Shown: positions 23,258 through 34,804 of the stretch, piece by piece
Position numbering within the stretch: position 1 is the first letter of the stretch
Layout of the letters: each line of letters opens with the position of its first letter
NCBI GenBank assembly: GCA_023853785.1
Contig: JAJIRX010000073.1
Location: 1-39,275 of the forward strand
Source: Psilocybe azurescens
Taxonomy: Eukaryota; Basidiomycota; Agaricomycetes; Agaricales; Agrocybaceae
Reading direction: 5' to 3'
Length of the DNA stretch: 39,275 nucleotides
Translations under genes and position numbers: made by a program
The notes under the pieces: generated by a model
The model's database searches: none
Seen by the model: only the letters and a program-made list of their open reading frames with translations
What the model was told of the DNA's origin: nothing

Positions 23258-24642
23258 ATGGAAGAACATGAAGCTCAAGTTCAACAAGTTTCGAAGGAAA
23301 TCGAGAGAGAGGGGACTAGATCCATTGATGATGTCAGAGGAACCCGACACCGAGCTACCCCTGAAACGCACAAAGAGTCTGAGTTTGCTGAATCGACTGT
23401 CCTCGCAATCGAGTCTGCTATCGAGGATTTCCGATGTGGGACTCTGTCAAAGCAAAGAGCCATATTTAGGATCGTCACAGCTCTCGGAATCAGGTCAGAG
23501 GAAGAGGACGAACCCAAGTTGCGAGCACTCGGAGAGTACACAGCAGTCCTCAACGGGTTCCAGACCGAATCTGATAGAGCAATTGGGCGAGGGGAAAGAG
23601 AGTCGAACGCCATGCTTGTTACAGCGCATGCAGCTAGTAAGCAACGTCGAGGATCTACACAGCCTGAGGGGACTATTTCCAGGAGGAAGGCCTGAGCAAG
23701 ATGAATCAGTCGACGAGTTCCTTACCCGAATATCAAAGTCCAACGATAATGGATCAGATGACAGCGACGGTTCTGGCGGGTCAGATGAAGACAAGACAGA
23801 TGATGGGTATGAAGGAAGGGATGGTTATCAAGGGCAATCCAACAAGAAACAGCGAATATACGAGTCGGATATGCCATGGTTCACATCTGAAGCGAAAACA
23901 CAATCGCGACGAACCAAGCACAGCTGCAACACAACTCAAAACATCCTTGATCTCTTGCAAAAAGACTCGGCTACAGTCAAACGATGGATTAGAGGAGCAA
24001 TCAGTGCTCCCGCCAAATTTCCGAAGTTCAGAATGGGACGCACTCATCAAAGGAGACGCTGTCGACCTCGACACGGTCTTCAGTGCTCTCCACTTCCTTA
24101 ACTACCCTGAAGAAAACGTCGGTCGATATTGGGCCTACTGAAATCCACTTTGGAAGGCCTAAACCGGCAAAGCGAATTGAGTCAAGTGGGCAGTGGACAG
24201 CAGCATGGAATCTCACCGTCAAAGCAACGTCGTTCCTATTCCCACATCGATATGACAAACTCAGATCGTATGGAGAGTACATGGAGCGACTGTTCTTAAT
24301 TAAATCCGTCTCCATTCATCCAAGGCTGTTCAAGTATGACGATGCTGTCAGACATAAAGTCGGGAGCGGACAAAACCTGCTACTTACCGACCGAGACCAA
24401 TTCCATGATTACTATGAAGCCATCGTGGCGCCCGGATGGAGTGGGATCAGAAGGACAGAGTGGGGGTCCCGAAATGTTGCAGGACGCTCAGGACGTTCAA
24501 GTGGGCGATCCGAAATCTGTCACCGCTTCAATGCAATTGGGGGTGCAAGCTCGGGGAGAAATGCACATTCAAGCACATCTGCAAGTCATGCAAACAACGT
24601 GGACATGGAAAATTGGACTGCAAAATCGTTGAGGGAGTCTGA
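23258..24642 (+). CDS. Retrotransposon gag-like protein with CCCH and CCHC zinc fingers
   Basis: Structural/nucleic-acid-binding protein of the retroelement. The first frame (ATG 23258) has a helical region (AIEDFRCGTLSKQRAIFRIV). Coding then moves to a second frame with an acidic linker (DGSDEDKTDD type, about 23740-23800) and MPWFTSEAKTQ, then TVKRWIRGA, SEWDALIKGDAVDLDTVFSA, and WTAAWNLTVKATSFLFPHRY. Near 24517-24630 is a cysteine/histidine cluster: CHRFNAIGGCKLGEKCTFKH fits C-x8-C-x5-C-x3-H (CCCH), followed at once by CKSCKQRGHGKLDC, a C-x2-C-x4-H-x4-C zinc knuckle. At least three frame changes interrupt the reading, one of them inside the CCCH motif. Confidence 0.7.
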
Positions 24643-24749
24643 AATCGTTGGAAAGAGACCCAAATACCTTCGTCATAATGTCTTCCCGCTGACGATGGAT
24701 GAGTTTCAAGATCGACTGCCGAGTGGACACTGTCAGCATTGCCTCTCCC

Positions 24750-26530
24750 TCAGCCTCCCCAACCGAGATCAACAATCCTATAGTAAACAAAACTATTAGG
24801 GAAAATCCAGATCTTTTCGAGGTCCGCACACCTATTAATGTGGATCAATTTGAACGTCTGCTCGAGCGCCATCCAAATCGTCCATTTGTTGTGTCGGTAG
24901 TGGAAAGTTTGCGGAATGGTTTCTGGCCTTGGGCCGATACCCACATTGGCAAATATCCAGATATATGGGATGGTTCACTACCCTCTCCCAATGATGACGC
25001 GAAAACGCGAAATTCCTGCGTAACCAGAGAGATGTTGAGATTAGGATGGGCCGCTTTTCCAAAGCCTTTGGTCCGGATCTATTACCAGGAATGTATAGCA
25101 GTCCAACGTACCAGATCCCTAAAGCAGGGACATCTGAATTCCGTCTAGTCACCGATCACAGCGCAGGCCCATTTTCCCTCAATTCCATGATTCCTCGAAA
25201 GTACATTGCCGGATACCCCTTGACAACATGACACATCTGGGGGAGATGTTGCGCGACATCAAGAGAAAGTATCCTAATGAAGATATTGTGCTGTGGAAAT
25301 CGGACATTTCGGAGGCGTATCGAAACCTTCCGGTTCACAAAGTGTGGCAGGTGAAGCAGATTAATACGATTGATGGAATGCGTCATGTGGATAGGCAAAC
25401 ATGTTTTGGCGGTAAAGGGTCTGGATCGGACTTCATTGCAGTAAACGGCTGTGTTACTTGGGGAGCAAAATACGAGCGGAACATTGAGTGGATTGCAACT
25501 TATTGTGACGACTCTTTTGGCCCTGAGAGAGCGTCAAAAATGCTGTTCTATGCCCCTATAACAAGTACATGCCGCGAAACCAAGTGAAATTACTCCAACT
25601 TTGGGACGAAATAGGCCTACCTCACAAGGAGAAGAAGCAAATATCTGGGACAGTAATTGATATCATCGGTTTTGAGGTAGACGCAAACCTAATGACAATA
25701 ACACTACCTCCCCAGTCAAAACGTGAACTGTGCGACTATTTGAAATTGGTGGCTCAAAATCCCAAAGATCTAAAATGTGCAGTAAAATTCAATCTGCGCG
25801 AGTTCCAACAGTTAGCGGGTTGGTTTAACTGGGGCCTTAAATGTCTTCCCACTGCTTCGTCCTGCTTTATGCAATATTTATGCAAAAATGCTGCACGCTA
25901 ATCCCGACAAACCTTACACAAAGCTCTATGTCAACAATCTCATCAGAGCCGACCTAACCTGGGCAATTGATCACATGGAGGTCTTATCTGGAATTCGCGT
26001 GATTGACTCCATCGGACTGGGAGCTGGAAGATGCTGACATTCATGCAATTTGCGATGCGTCTTTGACAGGCATGGGCTTCTGGTTCCCAGAATACGACAC
26101 AGGGTATGCATGCCAGATCCTGGAAAACCTTTTAGGAAAAATCATATTCTACTACGAAGCGCTGTGTGTATTATGCGCGCTTTTGAAGTCAGATATTATT
26201 GTTCCAGGAGCAATCAGAGTGGTTCTGTACACCGACAGTTTCAACACCGTGCAGATATTCAATTCAATGGCAGCGTTGCCAGAGTTCAATGAAATTTTGA
26301 AGATGGCCATCAATCATATCCTCAGAAATGCCGATAGAAATATCTCCCCTACACAAGTGGACCTTCGAGTCGTCCATATCCCTGGAAAGAAGAATATTGT
26401 GGCTGATGCCCTATCACGTGGCCTTTTTCATGTGGCAATAGACGAAGTCCTGTCACTACTAATTCATGACTTTACACCCCCCGAAATGCTGAAACCGGCT
26501 GGGGGGCAGGGGGATTATGATTGTCTCTGG
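24750..26530 (+). CDS. Retrotransposon reverse transcriptase and RNase H
   Basis: Copies element RNA into DNA and removes the RNA strand. RT: TPINVDQFERLLERHPN and FWPWAD lead in; GRFSKAFGPDLLPGMY and EFRLVTDHSAGPFSLN form the fingers; LWKSDISEAYRNLPVH carries the first catalytic Asp; IATYCDDSFG is the YxDD box (25490-25520); GLPHKEKKQISGTVIDIIGF and REFQQLAGWFNW form the thumb (to about 25870). RNase H: IHAICDASLTGMGFWFPE, YYEALCVLCALL, VLYTDSFNTVQ and HIPGKKNIVADALSRG supply the four acidic positions (about 26040-26425). Frame changes occur near 25015, 25230, 25560 and 25900-26000, so the protein is not continuous here. Confidence 0.82.
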
Positions 26531-27520
26531 TGTTCGGTCCAGGCAACCCAAGCGCGAGGCCTGGTCCTACGAACGACTGCTCCATGAGCGTGCTCAAGCT
26601 TTAGGCCAATCAATTGATACTTCAACTTGGAAAACTTATGGCTCAGCTTTAAATTCTTATCTAAACTTTGTGCGAATGCACAACCTCCCCGTTAACCCAA
26701 CCCCTGAAACGTTAAGTTTCTTCACCGTATATCAATCTCACCAAATCAAACCTGATTCTGTCGACACATACCTTTCTGGAATTTGTCAACAACTCGAACC
26801 ATATTTCCCGGATGTCCGCACAGCCCGCAAATCCATGTTAGTGAAGCGCACCTTAGATGGGTGCAAGTGTTTGTGAGGAGTGCCAACAAACAGAAAGCGA
26901 GCATTAACCATGGATGACCTGAACATCGTGGTCGATGCATACTCACATTCCCCTTCTCATGATGACCAACTCTTCCTATCAATGCTCCTCACGGGATTTT
27001 TTTGCGTTAATGCGGCTGGGCGAGCTTGCTGTTCCAGATGACCCTGCACTTTTCAACCCAAAGAAGATCAGTAAACGAAGTTCGGTGATAATATCATCCA
27101 GCGATTATCGTTTTTTTCTTACCTGGTCACAAAGCCGATAGGTTTTTTGAAGGAAAACGTGATAATCATTCAAAAACACAGCAAAACCATCGATCCTCAC
27201 AATTATTTCAAATCTTATCTACGTTCTCGCGATAGTCTTCACCCTTTTTCCTCCGCACTTTGGCTTCGTGCCGACGGTTCCATCCCTTCAGCGTTTCTTT
27301 TTTTTCATCTCTCGTCTTCGTCAATTCTTTGACTCAGGCATTGCAGGCCAGTCCATGAGGTCTGGTGGGGCAACTTCGCTGGCTGAAAGCGGTGTCCCCC
27401 TCACCTAATTCAAGCTATTGGGCGTTGGGCATCAGAGGCTTTCAAGATATACATCAGGAAGAACCCGGTGCTAATGCAAGCTTTGCTATTTGGTCGCGCA
27501 GCTCACGAATGAAATTTCGT
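26517..27520 (+). CDS. Retrotransposon tyrosine recombinase
   Basis: Integrates the circular cDNA by strand exchange through a covalent 3'-phosphotyrosine. The N-terminal SAM-like/core-binding part reads STWKTYGSALNSYLNFVRMH and PDSVDTYLSGICQQLEPYFP. Catalytic domain: LLTGFFALMRLGELAVPDD with box I Arg (about 26980-27040), GQSMRSGGATSLAESGV with the box II Arg, GRWASEAFKIYIRKNP with the Trp position and the nucleophile Tyr. The usual box II His is Gln here, which I believe is common in the fungal relatives. Overlaps the RNase H frame by a few bases. Frame changes near 26875, 27115-27150 and 27290-27390 break it. Confidence 0.8.
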
Positions 27521-27704
27521 TTGATGTATCACAAGGACCGTCATATCATGGACACAAGATACTTTTCTTCACACACACTGCTCCTCAACATCACCCCTCA
27601 AGCTTGTGGTTATCGCGGCTTCATCTTCCTTTTTTTCTTTTTAGGTCTTCATAGCCGTTACCTCAGTTTGTGTGAAAAAGTGAAAAAATCCAATCATATT
27701 TGGG

Positions 27705-27736
27705 GTCTCGCGTCTGGTGGTTGACCGACGCGAGAC
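27705..27736. repeat. Perfect 10-bp inverted repeat hairpin
   Basis: GTCTCGCGTC (27705-27714) and GACGCGAGAC (27727-27736) flank a 12-base loop. It lies about 200 bases after the recombinase coding region and could mark the 3' end or a terminator structure of the retroelement. Confidence 0.6.
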
Positions 27737-28538
27737 TTTCAATAATTGCTATATCTTCCTGCGCCTGAACTCGTCACATTCAAAGCTAAGAAAAACATTG
27801 GATGTGCTCCTTTCTATCCTTTGGATCAATGAGAAGGTTTTTAGGTGTAGCCTACCTTGCAGGACTGCTATTGCACAGTGTTTAGTATAGTAAAATATAC
27901 TTGATTTCAAAAAATAAAAATAAATTTCAGTGTCTTGTCACACCTGTACTTTCACCATCCTTGCTCACACTTTTGGCTTCAGAAAATTATATGCCAAATA
28001 TGTAATGATTTATTATACATAATGCAAAAAACTGAAGAAAAGGAAGCCATTTTGCAATGTCAGAGCTGAATTTTGCACTTTTTAGCACATTCATCACAAT
28101 ATTTTGGTCCTCGCATTAAACATAAAAATTTAAAAAAATTAAGAATAGTGTGCAGATGAGCTGTCTATATCAGAGTGCCAAAAATCAGATTTAACAGAGC
28201 TGGGGTTGTGAAGTTATAAATGAAAAGTGTCAATTTACAAACACTGGGTCCCCTTCCAAAAACGGGGTTAGTGATAGTAGCATGTACAGATAAAAAACAC
28301 TTTATACTCCCCTCTAGTCTGAAATACGTCCTCAATCTCTTTGCACGGTCCTCTTTCTAAAGAATCTAAACTGGTATCATATAGGCTTCGACATAATAGC
28401 CTAGTCAATCAGTACCATTCGTATCACTTGCAAGACGGCCAAGTTAACAAATTATGAGTGGTTGATTCCTTTTTCATGTGAACAGTTACAACCGACGGGG
28501 AAAAACCCCGTGAGTCGGCATAAGCATACAATATGGCA
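27737..28538. other. AT-rich intergenic DNA, no recognised gene
   Basis: Strongly AT-rich in 27895-28145 with long A tracts, and no open frame worth calling. It may include the untranslated right end of the retroelement and the 3' UTR of TAF5. Confidence 0.45.
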
Positions 28539-31343
28539 CTATCGAGAATCTGGGGATAAATATACGCCCCCAACCAAGCAGAGATTCCGAGAAGTAAATT
28601 GAATATTTGTGATTGGCGTCCGTTTTGTCGGAAAGGTTGCCAATAGGTCAGAACTATTGCCATCCAAGTTCAGTATACATGGCAACACCAATGAATATGA
28701 ACTTACGTCTCGGCACTTTCCTCCTCCCCGTAACTACGACTGCCATTGGTCGTTCCATTCTTCTGCGATTTGATCCGAGGTCCCCTGCGCCTTTCACGTC
28801 CCACGATCGTACTGTCCAATCAGCTCCTCCACTCACAAGCAAAGATGATTCGGCGCTGAACGCAAGAGAATAGATTGACGAGGTGTGGCCTGTCATTTTC
28901 TTGATGCGTTTTCCCGAGCCTATATCCCACAGATTGATGGCAAGGTCCTCTCCTATTGGCAGGGGCACAAATAAGAGATGGTACCCAAGAGCAGAAGTGT
29001 ATGTCGTACCAGCAGTAGCCAGATATTTGCCATCTGGGCTGAGAGCAAGGGACGACACGGCTCCCTGGTGCCCGATAAAAACACGTAAACATGAGCCGCG
29101 TTGCACATCCCACAGTCGCGCTGTCCAATCGCTTGATCCTGTCGCCAGGTATAGTGAATTGGGATGGAATTGAACACACTGGATATGATATCATTGAATA
29201 TGGTACCCAAAAAAGGAACCAATCACCTCACATCAACATCACTCAGATGCCCGGCATACACGCGAAGACATGATGTGCGCTCCGTAGACCAGAGTCGAGC
29301 CGTTTTATCCCTACTGGCTGTTGCAAAATATATACCCATTGGGCTCCATTTCACATCCCAAATTGGATTTTCGTGACCTCTGAAAGCAACAACGTTTGTC
29401 ATTGTGTCCAGGGACCATAGTCGAGTTGTAGCATCTGCAGAGGCGGATAGAAGATATTTTGGGGGAGCAGCTGAGCCACTCAGAGGGTCGAAAGCAACGG
29501 AGTAAACAGGTCCACTGTGACCAATGAGCTTTCTCGTGGTGCTGCCCTTTTTTCCCGAATTTTGCTTAGGAAGAGGCTGTTTCAAGTGTCAATATCAATC
29601 CTAATCATGCATAGAACTGTTACTTGGGATGTGAACATACCATCTTTGACCGAGCTTGACGAGAAATCACTTCGTAATCCTTTCAGTTTTTCTCCTTTGA
29701 GGCTCCAAAGACGAATGTAGCTTTCCGCGAAACCAGCAGCCATCAAAGATGTGTCTGGGGAGAAAGTGCAACACGGCGATCTAGGGATACAGTAGAAGCG
29801 TCAACACCAATACAAAAACATGACATTCCCCAATCTTTACCCTTCCGCAACGTCATGCAGTGTATAAGCGCATATGCTGGGTAAGGCACGAGCACGCAAT
29901 GCATTTGCTTGAGGTGAATTTGGATCGATGTTAGCCAGGGCAGATGGGTCCAGTCGTATTCGTTTCCGAGCATCCCGCACAGCGCCTACTTCACGTTCAA
30001 TATCAATGGTCTTGAAAGAGGGGATGAGGCAATAAATCTGCATCGTTGGGGGCCGTAAGGCCTTGAGGAACTATCGGGCGCGAAATGGAAAGATCAAATT
30101 GAGATGTCAATTCACGATCCATCATGGCTTGTTCTCGCAGAACACGCTCAGCCTCTGCGCGAAGATCTTCAGGAATGGGTGCTGGACCAAGCTTAAGCGC
30201 CCCTTTGCTTGCGTTGAAGGCTTGCGGATTTGTTAAACTTGTTTTGCTTCCACTGGCCTGAGGAATGAGTGAGGAGAGAAGACCAGTTGATTCCTCCCAT
30301 GAGTATGGAGATACAGAGATAGGATTGGATGAGGTGACTGTATTATGAGTGAATATGCCATGTAACAACGAGAATAAATAAAGTAAAATTCACCATCGAA
30401 GCGAAGGTGATTATTAACTACGCGCATGACGGCCGCTCGTCCACGCTTTCCTTTTCACCTGTGAACCCATCGCCTGCTCCCTAAAGCCTCTCCACCTACA
30501 CCTTCCGTTAGCCATCCAACAAGAAGTCCGAACCCAGAACGACTCATTCGAATGGCATACTTTTCGTTACGAAATCGTTGAGCAAGATCGTCGCTTTGTA
30601 CGTGGGCAGGCAATAATAAAGTCGATAGGTGGTGCAGAGTCGCGCTATGAGAGGGAGACAGCGATGAAGAGAACTTTTGGAAGAACCGAGTTGCTACGAG
30701 CAGAGGTCAAGGCGCCGCGTTTCTCGAGGGGTCAATGTATGTTCGTACCAGCATCTTTGAAACCATGTTGAATCAGGTCAAGGTAAAAATGACAGAATAT
30801 AGGGAAGAGAATTGGACGAAATTCGGGCTAGATCGCATTCTCTCAAATCGTTAAATTATCAACATTCAATGTAACACATACTCGATACATGTCCAAAGAG
30901 CCATCAACCCATGCTTCAAGTTCACGGAAGCCCTCCTGCTTGTCTGTAGGATCAAGCGACAGAAGTTCCTCGGCACCGACTGTGCCAATACTCGCAATCA
31001 AGTTCTGGATATTGACAGGATTGCCCATAGCCGTAAGTTCTTGCAATACATTTGCGGAATCTTTCAGGATGTTCTCTCCAGGTCTTGATGGTTTCTGTGC
31101 AAAAACGGAGAGAAGTTTGACAAAATCCTCTGCAGCTATAGTGTCTGCTTGTTTTCCGCTTTCATTGGGAGATGCTGCTTCGATTGCATCAAGGAGGGCC
31201 TTCGTAGCTGCTGAATGTCCGCGCGTCCGTAGATATTCGACAATAAGACGGTCTGTGGCAGGTATACTAGAAGTTGCTTCTTGAGTATTTGGTGAAGGAG
31301 CCGCTGGGGATTGAGATGACCCCGTAGGAGTCGCGACGGACAT
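28539..31343 (-). CDS. TAF5: TAF5, WD40 subunit of TFIID and SAGA
   Basis: General transcription factor subunit shared by TFIID and SAGA, nuclear. From the ATG at 31343: a low-complexity start, a LisH motif (DRLIVEYLRTRGHSAATKAL), then the TAF5 NTD2 domain (LDMYRPEFRPILFPIFCHFY, LDLIQHGFKDA, SGFGLLVGWLTEGVGGEAL), a linker, and WD40 repeats from about 29770 downward (SPCCTFSPDTSLMAAGFAES; LIGHSGPVYSVAFDP; FRGHENPIWDVKWSP; YAGHLSDVD; FIGHQGAVSSLALSPDGKYL; MTGHTSSIYSLAF). The C terminus is FPTKRTPITNIQF...YLSPDSR, stop at 28539. Around ten exons. One-base frame breaks at 30479-30481 (extra), 30450-30451 (missing), 30020-30023 (extra) and 28782-28785 (missing) lie in homopolymers; for an essential gene these point to sequence error. 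Starts 155 bases from the divergent MAD2. Confidence 0.93.
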
Positions 31344-31497
31344 GGAGGGCCAATGAAGAACAAAGTGTGTAGTGGTGCAGCAGCAGCCGATGCCTGAGCA
31401 ACTGTCAGTGTGTACAACTAATAGATCATGTGACTATGTTCATTAGGCGCGTCGAACTGCTTCAATTTCTTTCATCTCCAAATCCCACAGATTCTCG
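31344..31497. promoter_or_regulatory. Bidirectional promoter region TAF5/MAD2
   Basis: Only 154 bases separate the two divergent start codons, so both promoters must lie here or in the 5' UTRs. No TATA box is apparent on either side. Confidence 0.6.
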
Positions 31498-32358
31498 ATG
31501 GCCTCAAAGCAAGCTAATCGCCAGGCCATAACCCTTAAAGGCTCGACTGCTCTGGTAACTGATTTCTTTAAATATGCCGTGAACACGTACGTCTTTTCGA
31601 TTTTAGTTGAATCTTTCCTGATGGTTATTGCACATAGAATCTTATTTCAACGCGAAGTTTACCCTTCAGATGACTTTCACATGGTGAAGAAGTACGGGCA
31701 AACCGTGCTTGTCACTCAGGACTTAGCTCTAGAAAACTACCTCGATAGGTAAGTGGTGACTTCTTGATTACATCTGAGATTCACCGAAAGAGCTCAATTG
31801 CACCCATTTATACAGGATTTTGAAACAGGTTCAAAGTAAGCTATAGTGGCAAATACTCTTACCGTCTTATGAATGCGAACAAAACAGAGTGGCTCCTCAC
31901 AGGATCAGTTACCCAACTTGTGCTCGCGATTATCTCCAAAGACACCAGGACGCCACTCGAACGTTGGGTGTTTGATATCATGTTGGTCGAGCCCCAGCTG
32001 ATGGACCAGACCAAAGGTATGAATAATGGTGTCGGTCTCGAGATTTATCCAGAATTCACTAAAGCAACGACACAGCCGACAGGCCAAGCCGGAGTCCGAG
32101 ATTCAGTCCGAAATCAGGGCTATTTTAAAGCAAATCATCTCGATGGTGACATACTTGCCGGTCATCCATGAACCCACTGTATTCAATATTCTAGCATACA
32201 CATCTGATTCGGCGGATGTGCCTGCAGGAGAATGGGTAGATACAGATCCGCTTGCGATTGAAGCGAGCAAAAGCCAACAGGTTAAGATGCGGAGCTTCAG
32301 CACTGATGTGCATAGGATTGAGGCCATGGTGGCATACCGATACGAGGAGGAAGAATAG
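31498..32358 (+). CDS. MAD2: MAD2 spindle checkpoint HORMA protein
   Basis: Spindle-assembly checkpoint protein that binds Mad1 and Cdc20 and inhibits APC/C at unattached kinetochores. The start at 31498 gives ITLKGSTALVTDFFKYAVNT, then after an intron ILFQREVYPSDDFHMVKKYG, LVTQDLALENYLDR, ILKQVQKWLLTG, ISKDTRTPLERWVFDI, RAILKQIISMVTYLPVI, and the C-terminal MRSFSTDVHRIEAMVAYRYE that forms the mobile safety-belt end. Length of about 210 residues fits Mad2. Four introns of roughly 40-70 bases. The junction near 32010-32055 needs a frame change to enter the stretch SEIQSEIRAIL, perhaps a one-base error. Other HORMA proteins (Hop1, Rev7) are less likely because of the close match to the Mad2 N and C termini. 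Confidence 0.9.
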
Positions 32359-32665
32359 AGCCAGAAGTAGACAGATAATGATGTACATGAATGATAACTC
32401 CTGACTGTTGGGTCTAAAATGTCACGACCGGATTGACCGATGGGATCAGAATGCGCAACACAGATTGCCATGGAAGCCGACATGGTTCCCATTCTTGGGC
32501 CACCCATATTACCCTCGCCGTAAACAATGAATCTCAGACTGGCTCACCCTCTTTTGTCCCCCCCTTTATCTACTCTCTCTTTCGCTCATCCCTCCCTCTT
32601 TTTTATTTTTTTTCTCTGGCAGGAACCACATTTTTCAATATCTAGCAGCAGATCATATCACTATA

Positions 32666-34804
32666 ATGGGCGAGAGTTGGTTCCAACGAGAATTTTTGTC
32701 GCCACGCCGACTTGTTTTTAACGTTTTGTTTTATGGCTCTCATTTCGCTCTTTTTGCCTACGGCTGGTGGAGTCAGGTCAGTTCATGTCCGACAATTACA
32801 CCATCTACTTACTGCCCCCTGACTTCGCCCATCCACAGGCCACAAATACCAAGTTGGCTGGCCTCAACAGTTTGAAATTCTCAGTTTGGTTATCCCGCGG
32901 TGCGGGTCTGGTCCTTGCGTATGATGGAGGGCTCATCCTCCTCCCCATGCTCCGAAATATTATTCGTGTTATTCGCCCCAAGCTCGCGTGGTTGTTCCCG
33001 GCAGACGAAAACATCTGGTTCCACCGACAGGTCGCTTACTCGATGGCCTTCTGGGCTATGGTCCATACTACTGCCCACTATGTTAACTTCATTAACGTTG
33101 AACGCACTCGTAAGTGCCCCTGTCTTGAAAAAAGACAGGTCCGTATTTGACCTTGCTTTCAGAAATTCGTAAGCAGACTGCCCTCCAGATCCATTATACT
33201 CAGCCGGGTGGCATTACTGGACATTTCATGTTGCTTATCTTGGTATTGATGTATACGACCGCTCACAAAAGATTCGAGCTCAATGCTTCGAAGTTTTCTG
33301 GTACACTCATCACCTCGCATTCTTCTTTATGCTTGGCCTCTACACTCATGCAACTGGATGCTTCGTGCGAGACTCTGTCGATCCTGATTACACCAAAAGT
33401 CTTCCCCCTTCTATTCTACGGAGCATTGTCTTGGATATTTGAGTTGGAGGTTCATAATCTGGCCCGGTATCATCTACTTTGGGAACGTGTCTGGCGTGAA
33501 ATCCGTGCCCGCAGGGCTACCCGTCTCTCCAAGGTTCTCGTACACCCAAGTGGTAGGTGTCTAATGCATGTAATGGTTGCTACCCTTCTGACGTCCTCAA
33601 TTAGGTGCCATGGAGCTTCGCATTGTCAAGCCAAGTTTCAAATACACAGCCGGTCAATGGCTCTTCATCCAAATCCCGGAGTTATCGAAGTTCCAGTGGC
33701 ATCCCGTATGTATTTTTATCCCATTTTCGCATGGTTTCCGATGGCATCCTTTATTGATTGATCTGATACTTCAAGTTTACCATCACCTCCGCACCCGAAG
33801 ATCCTTATGTCTCCATTCACATTCGTCAAGTTGGAGACTTCACTCAAGCACTCGGCACACGCCTTGAGTTGGCCCGTCAGTTGTAGCCGCCATGACCCAA
33901 GCGGCTATGAAGGGAGCTGAGAAGGATGACAAGACTGGCATGACTCGCGGAGACTTTGTCGAACTTGACCCCACTGTCTCCTCGATAACTCTTCCCAGCG
34001 TGCGCATCGATGGTCCCTACGGTGCACCGGCAGAGGATGTTTTCAACAATGAAGTCGCTATCCTCATTGGTGCCGGTATTGGTAAGTTGCTGCAATCCAG
34101 CTGAACCACAATGGCCGACTGAATATATAAATTAGGTGTTACGCCATTTGCGTCTATTCTCAAGCACATTTGGTACAGGCAAAGAAGGGTAAACTTGGCT
34201 CTCTCCGCCGCGTCGAATTTTTCTGGGTCTGCCGTGACGCACCCTCCTTCGGATGGTTCCAAAGCCTGCTTCAAGAGGTTGAGGCTGCTCAAGCGGATCG
34301 TGAGTTCTTGTCTATTCTCCTTGATATTTAATTAACTTCTGCATCAGCGAATTTCCTTCGCATTAACGTCTACCTTACCCAAAAGATTGGAGAAGACATG
34401 CTCTGGAACATTGCTGTCAACGATGCAGGAGCGGATTACGACCCCTTAACTCTTCTCAGGTCTCGTACCATGTTTGGACGCCCAGACTGGAAGTCTATTT
34501 ACTCCCAAATGAGACAAGCGATCGAGTCTGGCCAATACCTCCCTGGATCCACTTCGCAACTGAAAACCAAAGTCGGAGTAAGCTATCTTTTCTAGGCTCC
34601 AAATATACACGAATGTCCTAATAATCCCATTCTACTAGACTTACTTCTGTGGACCTGGAGTTCTCGCCAAGGCCATCAAAGAGGCTACCGTTGAAAACTC
34701 TAACGCGTCTGTCGACTTCCTATTTGCTAAGGTTCGTCGTCCGTTATGTTCTGATCGTTTTATGATTTCACTGATATTGATGCCGATGTTAGGAACACTT
34801 CTGA
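32666..34804 (+). CDS. NADPH oxidase, Nox1/NoxA type
   Basis: Membrane flavocytochrome that passes electrons from NADPH through FAD and two haems to O2, making superoxide for fungal differentiation and fruiting. The ATG at 32666 gives MGESWFQREFLSPRRLVFNV, the first membrane helix. Later: SRGAGLVLAYDGGLILLPML, haem-ligand region (WFHRQVAYSMAFWAMVHTTA), YTQPGGITGHFML, the FAD-binding HPFTITSAPEDPY across an intron, DGPYGAP, the NADPH-binding GAGIGVTPFASILK, EFFWVCRDAPSFGWF, and the end FLFAKEHF (stop 34802-34804), matching gp91phox-type C termini. There is no long N-terminal extension, which favours the Nox1/NoxA group over NoxB/C. Single-base losses at 33267-33270, 33409-33410, 33481-33483, 33866 and 34181-34183 break the frame, all in or next to homopolymers. 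Confidence 0.93.

Larger units (their letters stand above)
23258..27520 (+). mobile_element. DIRS-like tyrosine-recombinase retrotransposon
   Basis: Order of domains on the plus strand: gag-like region with CCCH and CCHC fingers, reverse transcriptase, RNase H, tyrosine recombinase. No DDE integrase or protease is present, which identifies a tyrosine-recombinase retroelement (DIRS/Ngaro-type order) and excludes Ty1/Ty3 LTR elements. The limits given are those of the coding region. True ends are unresolved; the GGCC motifs and 32-bp direct repeats on the left (22921-23184) and a hairpin on the right (27705-27736) are candidate terminal structures. The coding region is broken by several frame changes, so this copy is probably inactive, unless they are sequence errors. 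Confidence 0.85.

Noticed and set aside
23258..27520. LTR retrotransposon (Ty3/Ty1 type)
   Set aside because: There is no aspartic protease or DDE integrase domain after or before the RT, no LTR pair was found, and a tyrosine recombinase follows the RNase H.
31498..32358. Meiotic HORMA protein (Hop1) or Rev7
   Set aside because: The N-terminal ITLKGST...FFKYAVNTILFQR and the C-terminal MRSFSTDV...VAYR fit Mad2, and the length is that of a single HORMA domain without a zinc finger or closure tail.
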